Positions 9,640 to 18,210 of a stretch of 64,000 bases of DNA are shown piece by piece (the stretch's first letter is position 1; every line of letters begins with the position of its first letter). The DNA lies in NCBI GenBank assembly GCA_964519665.1, contig CAZFIV010000020.1:21733-85732 (forward strand), written 5' to 3'. The notes under the pieces are model-generated. The model saw only the letters and a list, made by a program, of their open reading frames with translations. It made no database searches and was not told the origin of the DNA. The DNA comes from JANQQN01 sp964519665. Lineage in GTDB: Bacteria; Myxococcota; Kuafuiibacteriia; Kuafuiibacteriales; Kuafuiibacteriaceae. The translations under genes and the position numbers were made by a program.

Positions 9640-9655
9640 GTTACGTGCATGTAAC
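9640..9655. promoter_or_regulatory. 16-bp near-palindrome, candidate operator
   Basis: GTTACGTGCATGTAAC is a palindrome with GTTAC/GTAAC arms and only one mismatched internal pair. It lies about 137 bases before the ccoNO start and could bind a dimeric regulator. No family can be assigned by eye. Confidence 0.4.
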
Positions 9656-9791
9656 GATGTCCGATGCTTGTGCGACCTAAGCATGCCCTGTACGCGTGGT
9701 TCGAGCGCGCAATCACCGTGGCACCCGCGTTGCAGGACGGGGCTCTGCCGGCCGCCGATTCCAGGCTGGCTCGACGGGAGAGCCCGCAAGC

Positions 9792-12035
9792 ATGCAGTCA
9801 GAAACCTTTACCTACGACGATGACATCACCAGGAAGTTTACCACCTTTACCGTAATCTGGGGTTTGGTGGCCACGCTTGCGGGGTTACTGATTGCCCTGC
9901 AACTTGCCTTCCCTGACCTCAGCTTCAATCAGCCCTATCTAACCTTCGGCCGACTACGGCCTCTGCATACGAACGCCGCGATCTTCGCCTTTGCTGGAAA
10001 CGCCATCTTCGCTGGTGTCTACTACTCTACACAGCGCCTTCTCAAAGCGCGCATGTACAGTGATCTACTGAGTCGAATCCATTTGTGGGGTTGGCAACTC
10101 ATTATCGTGGCTGCGGCGATCACCCTACCTATGGGAATCACTCAGTCGAAGGAATACGCCGAGCTCGAGTGGCCCATCGACCTGGCCGTCGCCGTGGTCT
10201 GGCTGGTCTTCGCGTTCAACTTCTTCGGTACCATCGCCAAGCGCCGAGAGCGGCACATGTACGTCGCCATCTGGTTCTACATCGCCACCATCATTGCGAT
10301 CACCGTGCTGTACGTCTTCAACAATCTCGCCCTGCCAGTCTTCGCGATGAAGAGCTACAGCCTCTATGCGGGCGTTCAGGATGCCTTCATGCAGTGGTGG
10401 TACGGCCACAACGCGGTCGCGTTCTTCCTGACGACGCCGTTCTTGGGCCTGATGTACTACTTCCTTCCAAAGGCGGCTGGGCGCCCGGTCTTCTCGTACC
10501 GGCTCTCGATCCTGCACTTCTGGTCGCTCGTCTTCATCTACATCTGGGCCGGTCCACATCACCTGCACTACACGGCCCTGCCGGAGTGGGCCTCCTCGCT
10601 CGGAATGATCTTCAGCATCATGTTGTGGATGCCCTCGTGGGGCGGCATGATCAATGGCCTGCTTACGCTCCGCGGGGCTTGGGACCGGGTCGCCAAAGAC
10701 CCCATCCTCAAGTTCCTCACCGTCGGGGTCACGTTCTACGGGATGTCGACCTTCGAGGGCCCCATGCTGTCGATCAAGACGGTCAACGCCCTGTCGCACT
10801 ACACCGACTGGACGATCGCCCACGTGCACTCTGGCGCTCTCGGCTGGAACGGCTTCATCGCGTTCGGTATGATTTACTGGCTCGCCCCCCGTCTCTTTCA
10901 GACCAAGCTGTGGAGCGAGAAGCTCGCCGAGCTCCACTTCTGGTTGGGGACGGTCGGCATCCTTCTGTACATCGTCTCCATCTACACCGCAGGGATCACG
11001 CAGGGTCTGATGTGGCGCGCGTTCGACGATACCGGTCGCCTCGCATACCCAGACTTCATCGAGACGGTGACTCGCCTGCTGCCGATGTACTATGTCCGCG
11101 CGGTCGGTGGCGCACTCTATGTCATCGGGATTGTCTTGATGCTCATCAACTATGTGATGACGTGGGCGAATCGACCGAAGAAGTACGAGCCCGCAACCTT
11201 CAGCGCCCCGCCGCTTGCCCCCACCTACACGGGTCAGCAGCCCGAGCCCATGAAGGGTGGCCTGTTCGGCATGTTCGCGTACTTTACGGGCGGCCGATGG
11301 CACCGGATTTGGGAGCGTAAGCCGGTCGTCTTTACCGTGTGGACGACGGTTGCGGTGGTGGTGGCCTCTCTCTTCGAGATCATCCCGACCTTCCTGATCG
11401 AATCGAACGTACCCACCATCGCCGCGGTCAAGCCGTATACTCCGCTCGAACTCTATGGCCGGGATATCTACGTCGCGGAGGGTTGTTACAACTGCCACTC
11501 GCAGATGGTGCGACCCATCCGGATGGAGACGGTCCGCTACGGAGAATACTCCAAGCCGGGTGAGTTCATCTACGACCGACCCTTCCAGTGGGGCTCGCGA
11601 CGAATCGGGCCCGACCTTGCTCGTGAAGGTACCGGCAAACTGAGACGAACCCACCTATGGCATGTTCGCCACTTCCGCAACCCGCGGAACATGGTCGAAA
11701 CGTCTCTGATGCCCGCATACCCGTGGCTCGAGCGGAACGAAATCGACTATGCATCTATTCAGCCTCGAATCGATGCCATGGTGATGTTGGGAACACCCTA
11801 CGGCGGGGTGAAAGCGACCGCCGACGATGGCCGGGAGCTTACCGCGATCCAGCATGCGTTGGAGATGGCCGAGATGCAGGCCGACGAGATCGCGAACAAG
11901 ATCATGGCCGACGGTGGCAAAGACCTCCACAACACTGACGTCATCGCCCTCATCGCGTACCTGCAGCGACTGGGTACCGATCTTGAAAAAGAGTCCCAAC
12001 AGACCGACGGCGATAAGCCGGTGGCGACGCGATAG
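9792..12035 (+). CDS. ccoNO: Fused CcoN-CcoO, cbb3-type cytochrome c oxidase subunits I and II
   Basis: This 747-residue protein joins the catalytic subunit CcoN (about residues 1-480) to the membrane-anchored monohaem subunit CcoO (about 500-747). CcoN features are HTNAAIFAFAGNAIF, WWYGHNAVAFFLTTPFLGLMYYFLPK (CuB His and Tyr region), GPHHLHYTALPEW, and THVHSGALGW-like sequence (AHVHSGALGWNG). CcoO has an anchor helix (VFTVWTTVAVVVASLFEIIPTF) and haem motif C565-YN-C568-H569. cbb3 oxidases reduce oxygen with high affinity. The ATG at 9792 gives the typical CcoN N-terminus; in-frame codons from 9696 look non-coding. ccoN and ccoO are normally separate genes, though CcoNO fusions are known in other phyla. 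Confidence 0.95.
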   Translation: MQSETFTYDDDITRKFTTFTVIWGLVATLAGLLIALQLAFPDLSFNQPYLTFGRLRPLHTNAAIFAFAGNAIFAGVYYSTQRLLKARMYSDLLSRIHLWGWQLIIVAAAITLPMGITQSKEYAELEWPIDLAVAVVWLVFAFNFFGTIAKRRERHMYVAIWFYIATIIAITVLYVFNNLALPVFAMKSYSLYAGVQDAFMQWWYGHNAVAFFLTTPFLGLMYYFLPKAAGRPVFSYRLSILHFWSLVFIYIWAGPHHLHYTALPEWASSLGMIFSIMLWMPSWGGMINGLLTLRGAWDRVAKDPILKFLTVGVTFYGMSTFEGPMLSIKTVNALSHYTDWTIAHVHSGALGWNGFIAFGMIYWLAPRLFQTKLWSEKLAELHFWLGTVGILLYIVSIYTAGITQGLMWRAFDDTGRLAYPDFIETVTRLLPMYYVRAVGGALYVIGIVLMLINYVMTWANRPKKYEPATFSAPPLAPTYTGQQPEPMKGGLFGMFAYFTGGRWHRIWERKPVVFTVWTTVAVVVASLFEIIPTFLIESNVPTIAAVKPYTPLELYGRDIYVAEGCYNCHSQMVRPIRMETVRYGEYSKPGEFIYDRPFQWGSRRIGPDLAREGTGKLRRTHLWHVRHFRNPRNMVETSLMPAYPWLERNEIDYASIQPRIDAMVMLGTPYGGVKATADDGRELTAIQHALEMAEMQADEIANKIMADGGKDLHNTDVIALIAYLQRLGTDLEKESQQTDGDKPVATR

Positions 12036-12043
12036 GAGCAGTC

Positions 12044-12214
12044 ATGCGTTTGAGTGAACTCATGAGTAATATTGGGAGCGTCGACCTGGCGTTTTACCCC
12101 CAGGTCGCGCTCATCATCTTCTTGGTAGTCTTCGTGGGTGTCGTGGCCCAGGTCGTGTCTAGAAAGAAGAGTGAAGACTACCAGCGAGCGGCCGAGCTGC
12201 CGCTCGAGGATTGA
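12044..12214 (+). CDS. ccoQ: CcoQ-like small cbb3 oxidase subunit
   Basis: This is a 56-residue protein with one transmembrane helix (about VALIIFLVVFVGVVAQVV, residues 21-38) followed by a basic KK patch and an acidic tail, the layout of CcoQ/FixQ. CcoQ stabilises the CcoNO core and its association with CcoP. It starts 8 bases after ccoNO with an AGGAG ribosome binding site (12034-12038) and ends 11 bases before ccoP. It is identified by position, size and topology, since CcoQ sequences are poorly conserved. Confidence 0.8.
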   Translation: MRLSELMSNIGSVDLAFYPQVALIIFLVVFVGVVAQVVSRKKSEDYQRAAELPLED

Positions 12215-12225
12215 GGTACCGAATC

Positions 12226-12816
12226 ATGGCTAAAGTGACCGACGAACTTCTTGATCATGAGTACGATGGTATTCGGGAATTCGACAATCCTACCCCCGCA
12301 TGGTGGAACTGGATCTTCTTCCTGAGCTTCGTGTTCTCGGTGGCCTACTTTGCGTACTACCATATGTGGTCCGGGCCCGGGATCTACGACGATTACCGAG
12401 CCGATATGAAGGTGTATACGGAGGCCCGCGAAGAGCGAGAGCGCAAGGAGCTCGCCGGCATGTCGGAGGAGAAGCTGCAGGCGCTTCTGGGCGACGAGAT
12501 CGCGGTCGCGGCTGGACTCGAGGTCTACGCGGCTCGATGCCAGGCATGTCACGCCGAACAAGGAAAAGGCAGCATTGGCCCGAACCTTACGGACGCCTAT
12601 TGGATCCATGGAGATGCGTCGTTGTCTGCCATCCGCAAGGTCGTCGCCGAAGGGGTTCTGAGTAAGGGCATGCCGCCCTGGAAAGACCTCTTGTCTCCGA
12701 AGGAGCTGATGCAGGTCGTGGTGTACGTAGGAACGCTTCGCAACCTCAACGTCGAAGGCGGAAAGGCTCAGCAAGGCGAACTGGTCGGAAGCAAAGCGGA
12801 GAACGCGGAGCTCTAA
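12226..12816 (+). CDS. ccoP: CcoP, monohaem cytochrome c subunit of the cbb3 oxidase
   Basis: This 196-residue subunit begins with the typical CcoP segment HEYDGIREFDNPTPAWWNWIFF and a single transmembrane helix, then a charged linker and one cytochrome c domain. The haem motif is C105-QA-C108-H109, with a likely axial Met in KGMPPW. Classical CcoP has two cytochrome c domains; only one CxxCH is present here and the protein is correspondingly short (about 100 residues less). It passes electrons from a soluble or membrane donor to CcoO. The ATG at 12226 is chosen over a TTG at 12211, which overlaps the end of ccoQ. Confidence 0.92.
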   Translation: MAKVTDELLDHEYDGIREFDNPTPAWWNWIFFLSFVFSVAYFAYYHMWSGPGIYDDYRADMKVYTEAREERERKELAGMSEEKLQALLGDEIAVAAGLEVYAARCQACHAEQGKGSIGPNLTDAYWIHGDASLSAIRKVVAEGVLSKGMPPWKDLLSPKELMQVVVYVGTLRNLNVEGGKAQQGELVGSKAENAEL

Positions 12817-12937
12817 GCAGGGGCCGTCTGGAATCGGGGGTCGAGACCTCGGCCCTCGATTTCAGGCACTGACCAGTATGGCAGCTGTCGGAGAGGGGTC
12901 GAAGCCCTCGCACACCCAAGACGCAGGGAGACTCGTG

Positions 12938-14308
12938 ATGGACCAACGGTACGAAGGAAACGTGCTCACAACCCTCCGAGACGATGGTTCTCGGATTTGG
13001 ATGCGTCCCAAGCTCTCGCTGGGGCGGTTTCTCAACCGCCGGCGAATTCTCGGCTACGCTCTGATCTTTCTCTTTCTCGTCCTTCCGTTCGTGAAGGTGG
13101 GCGGCCACCCGGCCCTGCTCTTCGATGTTCTGTCTCGTCGATTCCACTTCTTCGGGGTGACTTTCCACCCCACGGATACAGTTCTGCTGATGTTCCTGAT
13201 GCTCAGCATCTTCCTGGGTATCTTCTGGATCACCGCCCTGTTCGGTCGTGTATGGTGCGGTTGGGGGTGCCCCCAAACCGTCTACATGGAGCTGCTGTTT
13301 CGTCCGATCGAACGGCTGATCGAAGGCGGGCCCAGCCGACAGCGGCAGCTAGATGGCAAGACCTTCAGCGGGCGCCGCTGGTTCAAGTATGGCGTCTTCC
13401 TGCTGATCGCTTTCATCCTCGGCAATCAATTCCTCGCCTACTTCGTTGGTTGGGAGCGTCTGGCCGTATGGATGACCGAACCCCCCACCGACCACCTCGG
13501 TGGCTTCAGCGTCATGGCGGTTACGACGGCCCTGGTCTTCTTCGATTTCGGATATTTCCGCGAGCAGATGTGCACGGTCATTTGCCCGTACGCCCGATTC
13601 CAGTCGGCCCTTCTCGACCGCCAATCCCTGATCGTGGGCTATGACAAGCTCCGGGGAGAAGCGCGCCGCAAGATCAAGGCGCGCAAGGCGAATGACAATA
13701 GCGGCGACTGCATCGATTGCCGAGCGTGCGTGACGACTTGCCCCACCGGCATCGACATTCGCGACGGCCTTCAGCTGGAGTGCATTGCTTGCACCCAGTG
13801 CATCGATGCGTGCGACACCATCATGGATAAGGTCGGCAAGCCCCGGGGCCTCATTCGCCTATCGTCGCAGCACAACCTCGAGACCAAAGAGCCCACTCGC
13901 ATCCTTCGTCCACGGGTCATCCTTTATCCGCTCGCGATTTCGCTCTTTCTCGGCGTGCTGGTCTTCATGGTGAGCACCAAGGCGGAGGCTGATGTCATGA
14001 TTCTGCGGGTCAATCAGCCGTTTACGCTCTTGGACGACGGGGAGGTCCGCAACCTGGCTCGGGTCAAGATCGTGAATCGAACGGAAGAGAAGCGAACCTA
14101 CAACGTCGAAGTGGTCGGTCTCGAAGAGCACAAGCTCGTGTCGCCCTTCCCGGTGACCTTGGAAGGCGGCAAGCAGATGGTGACGCCGGTGTTCATCGAC
14201 CTGCCTAGCACGGCCTTTCAGGATGGAAAGCGTGAGGTCGAGATCGTCGTGACCGACGACCATGGATTCCGGTCGGCTCGCACTTACAAACTGCAAGGGC
14301 CCGACTGA
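12938..14308 (+). CDS. ccoG: CcoG/RdxA/FixG-type iron-sulfur membrane protein
   Basis: This 456-residue protein has about five transmembrane helices, polyferredoxin-like cysteine clusters and a C-terminal periplasmic immunoglobulin-like domain. Visible motifs are CGWGCPQTVYMELLFRPIE and two 4Fe-4S motifs, CIDCRACVTTCP and CIACTQCIDACD. In cbb3 biogenesis CcoG is reported to act as a cupric reductase supplying Cu(I) to the assembly machinery. It is separated from ccoP by 121 bases, so it may have its own promoter as in other ccoGHIS operons. The ATG at 12938 follows a GGGAG ribosome binding site; in-frame codons upstream to 12878 look non-coding. Confidence 0.93.
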   Translation: MDQRYEGNVLTTLRDDGSRIWMRPKLSLGRFLNRRRILGYALIFLFLVLPFVKVGGHPALLFDVLSRRFHFFGVTFHPTDTVLLMFLMLSIFLGIFWITALFGRVWCGWGCPQTVYMELLFRPIERLIEGGPSRQRQLDGKTFSGRRWFKYGVFLLIAFILGNQFLAYFVGWERLAVWMTEPPTDHLGGFSVMAVTTALVFFDFGYFREQMCTVICPYARFQSALLDRQSLIVGYDKLRGEARRKIKARKANDNSGDCIDCRACVTTCPTGIDIRDGLQLECIACTQCIDACDTIMDKVGKPRGLIRLSSQHNLETKEPTRILRPRVILYPLAISLFLGVLVFMVSTKAEADVMILRVNQPFTLLDDGEVRNLARVKIVNRTEEKRTYNVEVVGLEEHKLVSPFPVTLEGGKQMVTPVFIDLPSTAFQDGKREVEIVVTDDHGFRSARTYKLQGPD

Positions 14309-14361
14309 AATCGGACGGCTCAACGCGCAAGACCCCTAGCTCGGGAGGTTCGGAGAAGACG

Positions 14362-14820
14362 ATGTTCAAGGATGGAAAGTGGTTCCCGTACCTGCTGGTG
14401 ACGATCCTGGTGGCGTCGGTCGGCGGAAACATCTACATGGTGATGATTGCCACCGATGACCCCGGTTTCGCCGTCGAGGAGAACTACTACCAGCAAGCGG
14501 TTGAGTGGGACCGGCTCCAGGCTGAACGCGCAGCCAGCGACGCCCTCGGCTGGAACGTGGTCGTCGACGCTCGACACGAAGAACTTCGGATCCAGCTGAC
14601 CGACCGGCTCGGACGACCGATCGAAGAGGCGGACGTCGACGTAGAGGCGTTCGCGAATGCGCGAGCTCGCCACCGGATTCGCGGGCGGATGGTCGAAATG
14701 GGGCGAGGCGTTTACGTCCTCGAGCGGTCGTTCGAGCGATCGGGAATCTGGGAGTATCGACTAGCGGCGGTTCGTGGCGAAGAGCGCTTCCTGCACACCA
14801 CGCAGCAGGAGTTGCCGTGA
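14362..14820 (+). CDS. ccoH: CcoH/FixH cbb3 assembly protein
   Basis: This 152-residue protein has one N-terminal transmembrane helix (about residues 7-28) followed by the FixH signature DPGFAVEENYYQQAVEWD and a periplasmic beta-rich domain. FixH/CcoH binds the cbb3 complex during maturation and stays associated with it. The gene sits 53 bases after ccoG. Its stop overlaps the GTG start of the next gene, suggesting coupled translation of the assembly factors. Confidence 0.9.
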   Translation: MFKDGKWFPYLLVTILVASVGGNIYMVMIATDDPGFAVEENYYQQAVEWDRLQAERAASDALGWNVVVDARHEELRIQLTDRLGRPIEEADVDVEAFANARARHRIRGRMVEMGRGVYVLERSFERSGIWEYRLAAVRGEERFLHTTQQELP

Positions 14821-15539
14821 ACGAGCTGATGCTTACGGTGGCCGTGGCGAGCTTTCTGGGCAGCCTTCATTGCGTCGGGATGTGCGGTGGCTTCGTCGCG
14901 TTCTATGCGTCGAACGACCGCTGGGACCATCGAGCCGGCGTCGACCCACACGCCGCTCTTTGGGGTGCGCACGCCGCTTACAACCTTGGTCGCTTGGCCG
15001 CGTACCTCGGTTTGGGAGCGGCAGCGGGGGCATTGGGAGCGGCGCTCAACCTCGCCGGCAACGCCGCGGGCATTTCCCGCCTGGCCGCCGTCGTGTGCGG
15101 AGGCTTGATCGTCCTGTGGGGGGCGACCATGTTGGCCACCGCCGCCGGCTACCGTCCGGCCCAGCTCGCTCTCCCGTCCTGGTTGAATGCTGGCCTCGGT
15201 AGAGTGCTCGTCCGCCTGCGCCAGGCCCCGGCCGCGGTGAGAGCGGGGGTGCTGGGCGTTTCGTCCGCGCTTCTGCCGTGCGGCTGGTTGTACGCTTTCG
15301 CGGGCACCGCGGCCGGAACTGGAAGCCCGGATCTCGGGGCCGCGGTCATGTTCGCTTTCTGGATGGGTACCGTTCCGGCCATGTTGTCGCTCGGACTCGG
15401 TGTTCACCGGCTAGGACGGTGGGTAGGTCCTCGGCTCGGCGTATTGATGCCGGCCACGCTCATCGTGATCGGGATTCTGACGGTCGTTCAGCGCGGGTTC
15501 GAGGGTGAGGGAGTCTTCGCCTTTGGGGGCGGGTCGTGA
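14817..15539 (+). CDS. SafE/DsbD_2-type membrane protein in the cbb3 assembly operon
   Basis: This 240-residue protein has six or seven hydrophobic helices and the HCVGMCGGF motif (residues about 19-27) typical of the sulfite exporter TauE/SafE, also called UreH or DsbD_2-like, family found beside ccoGHIS genes. It has a second conserved cysteine in ALLPCGWLYAF. The pair of cysteine-containing helices recalls membrane electron carriers of the DsbD type, so a role in copper or thiol redox during oxidase assembly is likely but inferred. It starts with GTG overlapping the ccoH stop, and its own stop overlaps the ccoI GTG, so it is embedded in the assembly operon. Confidence 0.88.
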   Translation: MNELMLTVAVASFLGSLHCVGMCGGFVAFYASNDRWDHRAGVDPHAALWGAHAAYNLGRLAAYLGLGAAAGALGAALNLAGNAAGISRLAAVVCGGLIVLWGATMLATAAGYRPAQLALPSWLNAGLGRVLVRLRQAPAAVRAGVLGVSSALLPCGWLYAFAGTAAGTGSPDLGAAVMFAFWMGTVPAMLSLGLGVHRLGRWVGPRLGVLMPATLIVIGILTVVQRGFEGEGVFAFGGGS

Positions 15540-17992
15540 TCGCGCCCGCCTCTCGGACGACGCCCGTCGCGTGCGACCACTGCGGTCTCCCGGTGCCATC
15601 GGGGCTGATTCGGCCAGAGGCGGAGCATCAGTTTTGCTGTATCGGCTGCCAAACGGTCTTCGAGGTTATTCACGCCGAGGGTTTCGAGGCTTATTACGCG
15701 CTTCGTGATTCTATGCCCGAGCAGGCGATCGAGGCCCACTCGCACACCTACGAAGAGTTCGACGACCCGGCATTCAAGAAGCAGTACTGCACCGAACGGC
15801 CCGATGGACTGCTGGCGACCGAGCTCTACCTCGAAGGCGTACACTGTTCTGCCTGCCTATGGCTGATCGAGAAGTCGCTGGCTCGGGAAGATGGCGTTGC
15901 CGAGGCCAGCCTCAACTTCGCCCGGGCGCGACTGTCGCTGTTGTGGCAGCCGGACGTGCAGCCGTTGTCGGTCATCGCGCGACGGCTGGCGGCGCTGGGC
16001 TACTCGCCCCACCCGGCTCGGGGCGGAACAGAAGACGTGAAACGAGCCGAGGAACGCCGAATGTTCATCCGGATCGGCGTCGCCGGCGCGGCCGCGGGAA
16101 ACGTGATGCTCATGGCCTTCGCGCTATACGGTGGTTCGTTTAGCGGGATGGATGAATCTCATCGGCAGTTCTTTCGATATTTGAGTCTGCTGGCGGCACT
16201 GCCCGCGGTCCTGTACTCCGCGGCGCCGTTCTTTCGGAGCGCTTGGGCGGGCTTGCGGGCACACGTGCTGCACATGGACCTGCCGATCTCCATCGGCATT
16301 TCGGCGGGCTTTCTGGGAGGCATGGTCAACACGATTCGGGGTACGGGTGAGGTCTACTTCGATTCCGTTACCGCTTTGGTCTTTCTGCTCCTGGTAGGAC
16401 GCCTGCTGCAGCTTCGACAGCAGCGCCACGCCGCCGAGAGCTCGGAGCTGCTGTACGCGCTGACGCCGTCCTCCGCGCGTCGGCTCGACGCCGATGGCGT
16501 GGCCCATCGCGTGCCGCTGGAAGCGTTGCAGGTCGGGGATCGGCTCGAGGTCCATTCCGGCGAACGCATTCCCACCGACGGAATCGTCCTCGAGGGCTTG
16601 TCTTCGGTCGATATGTCGCTGCTGTCGGGCGAGAGCATGCCGGTCGCAGTTCGGAGAGATGAGCCAGTGTGGGGCGGAACGACCAACCTTCAGGACATGA
16701 TCACGATCCGGGTGACGCAGCCGATCCAAGCGTCTCGGGTTGGCAAAATCGCGGACATGGTAGCATCCGCGGCCCAGAGTCGAGCACCGGTGGTCCAGCT
16801 CGCGGATCGGGTTGCAGGGTACTTCGTGGCGGTGGTCCTCGGTCTGGCTCTCATCACCTTGGCGTTTTGGGCCTGGACGGCGCCCGGTTCGGCGTTGGAC
16901 CACGCCGTTGCTTTGCTGATCGTCAGCTGCCCGTGCGCGCTAGGGTTGGCCACACCGCTCGCGATGACCGCGGCGATCGGAAAGGCCGCGCGCCGCGGTA
17001 TCTTGGCTCGTTCAGGGGCCGCGCTGGAGACGCTCGGTGGTTTAGCCGGAGGCACCCTGTTCTTCGACAAGACCGGCACTCTGACCCACGGTCGAATGGA
17101 CGTGGCCAAGAACGAGGGGCCGGCCTGGGTGTGGCCCCTGGTCGCGGCTGCGGAAGAAGGCTCCACCCATCCCGTCGGGCGCGCGTTGCGCAGAGCTTTT
17201 TCAGATCCGGCGGGTCCGGCTGCCGACCACATCGAGGTCGTCTCGTCGGGCGGCCTTCGCGCCCGCGTTGGGGGCCGCGCGCTGATCGTGGGCAGTCCTC
17301 GCTTCGTCGGCAAGGAAGCGCTGTACAACCAGGAGCTCGACGAACAGGTCGAGCGGTGGTCGCATGACGCGTTGACCCCCATCTGGGTCGCCGTCGACGG
17401 ACGTGTGGTGGCGACCGTGGCGTTGGCCGACCGCATTCGGAGCGAAGCGCGCGCCTGTATCGAGGCACTCCAATCATACGGATTTGAAGTGGCGATTCTG
17501 TCGGGAGACCATCCGAGGGTGGCTGCCGCCGTTGGGCGTCAGCTGGGATTGCCCGTGGGTCGATGTCACGGCGGGCTGAGCCCGGAAGACAAGCTGGCCC
17601 GCGTCCGGGCGACCCAGGGGGCGGTGGTCATGGTCGGTGATGGTGTCAACGACGCGGCCGCGCTGGCCGCAGCGACCGTCGGCGTGGCGGTCCATGGTGG
17701 CGCCGAAACCTGCTTCGCGGCCGCCGACGTATTCTTGCAGCGACCGGGCATCGAAGGACTACTGAGCTTGGTCGAAGGCGCGCGCCGAACCCACCGTACC
17801 ATTCGACACAATATTAGTTTCTCGCTCGCCTACAACATCATGGGCACATCGCTGGCGATCGGTGGGATCCTGAATCCACTCATCGCGGCGATCTTGATGC
17901 CGGTCAGCTCGCTGGTCGTGGTGACCAACTCGTTTCGATTCCCGTTTACGTCGCGATGGTCGAAGGCGCCGACGGGGCGTGGAGGTGCATGA
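15536..17992 (+). CDS. ccoI: CcoI/FixI (CopA2-like) copper-transporting P-type ATPase
   Basis: This 818-residue P1B-type ATPase exports copper needed for the CuB site of cbb3 oxidase. Domains in order are an N-terminal cysteine-rich metal-binding segment (CDHCGLPVPSG and FCCIGCQTVFEVIH), a heavy-metal-associated domain with GVHCSACLWLIEKSL, six to eight helices with the transport motif C465-P-C467, the phosphorylation motif D511-KTGTLT, the STHPVGRAL nucleotide-site HP motif, and G701-DGVND. It begins with GTG overlapping the upstream stop, and its TGA overlaps the ccoS start. Length and the N-terminal cysteine cluster fit FixI better than a housekeeping CopA. Confidence 0.95.
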   Translation: MIAPASRTTPVACDHCGLPVPSGLIRPEAEHQFCCIGCQTVFEVIHAEGFEAYYALRDSMPEQAIEAHSHTYEEFDDPAFKKQYCTERPDGLLATELYLEGVHCSACLWLIEKSLAREDGVAEASLNFARARLSLLWQPDVQPLSVIARRLAALGYSPHPARGGTEDVKRAEERRMFIRIGVAGAAAGNVMLMAFALYGGSFSGMDESHRQFFRYLSLLAALPAVLYSAAPFFRSAWAGLRAHVLHMDLPISIGISAGFLGGMVNTIRGTGEVYFDSVTALVFLLLVGRLLQLRQQRHAAESSELLYALTPSSARRLDADGVAHRVPLEALQVGDRLEVHSGERIPTDGIVLEGLSSVDMSLLSGESMPVAVRRDEPVWGGTTNLQDMITIRVTQPIQASRVGKIADMVASAAQSRAPVVQLADRVAGYFVAVVLGLALITLAFWAWTAPGSALDHAVALLIVSCPCALGLATPLAMTAAIGKAARRGILARSGAALETLGGLAGGTLFFDKTGTLTHGRMDVAKNEGPAWVWPLVAAAEEGSTHPVGRALRRAFSDPAGPAADHIEVVSSGGLRARVGGRALIVGSPRFVGKEALYNQELDEQVERWSHDALTPIWVAVDGRVVATVALADRIRSEARACIEALQSYGFEVAILSGDHPRVAAAVGRQLGLPVGRCHGGLSPEDKLARVRATQGAVVMVGDGVNDAAALAAATVGVAVHGGAETCFAAADVFLQRPGIEGLLSLVEGARRTHRTIRHNISFSLAYNIMGTSLAIGGILNPLIAAILMPVSSLVVVTNSFRFPFTSRWSKAPTGRGGA

Positions 17993-18210
17993 TGTCGGTT
18001 CTGTTTATCGTCGTGCCGCTGGCTCTCGTCATCGCCACCGTGGCGGTGGGGGCCTTCGTGTGGTCGGTGAGAGGCGGACAGCTCGACGACCTCGACAGCC
18101 CCGCTCTTCGCATGCTTCACGACGAATCGCCCCGCGCAAACCGGCGCCGATCCGGGTCACCCGATGGGCCATCGAGACCGCCCCTAACAGACCAACGAAG
18201 CAAGGGCTAA
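17992..18210 (+). CDS. ccoS: CcoS/FixS cbb3 maturation protein
   Basis: This 72-residue protein has one N-terminal transmembrane helix (MSVLFIVVPLALVIATVAVG) and then the hallmark FVWSVRGGQLDDLDSPALRML segment of CcoS/FixS. It is required for cofactor insertion into cbb3 oxidase. Two consecutive ATG codons at 17989 and 17992 overlap the ccoI stop; 17992 has better spacing to the GGAGG motif at 17981. The C-terminal 25 residues are proline- and arginine-rich and not typical of the family. It ends four bases into the convergent downstream gene. Confidence 0.92.
   Translation: MSVLFIVVPLALVIATVAVGAFVWSVRGGQLDDLDSPALRMLHDESPRANRRRSGSPDGPSRPPLTDQRSKG

Larger units (their letters stand above)
9402..9791. 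promoter_or_regulatory. Divergent intergenic region upstream of the cbb3 cluster
   Basis: This is a 390-base gap between the divergent subunit III-like gene and ccoNO, with no convincing gene. It should hold promoters for both directions. Two palindromic elements stand out and are listed separately: an inverted repeat at 9479-9504 and a near-perfect 16-bp palindrome at 9640-9655. I saw no canonical FNR/Anr box (TTGAT-N4-ATCAA), which is the usual oxygen control site for cbb3 operons. Confidence 0.5.

Noticed and set aside
10125..11654. A 509-codon open frame on the minus strand opposite ccoNO
   Set aside because: It is antisense to a well-conserved oxidase gene and its translation is rich in Asp, Arg, His and Glu without any domain, as expected for a GC-rich shadow frame.
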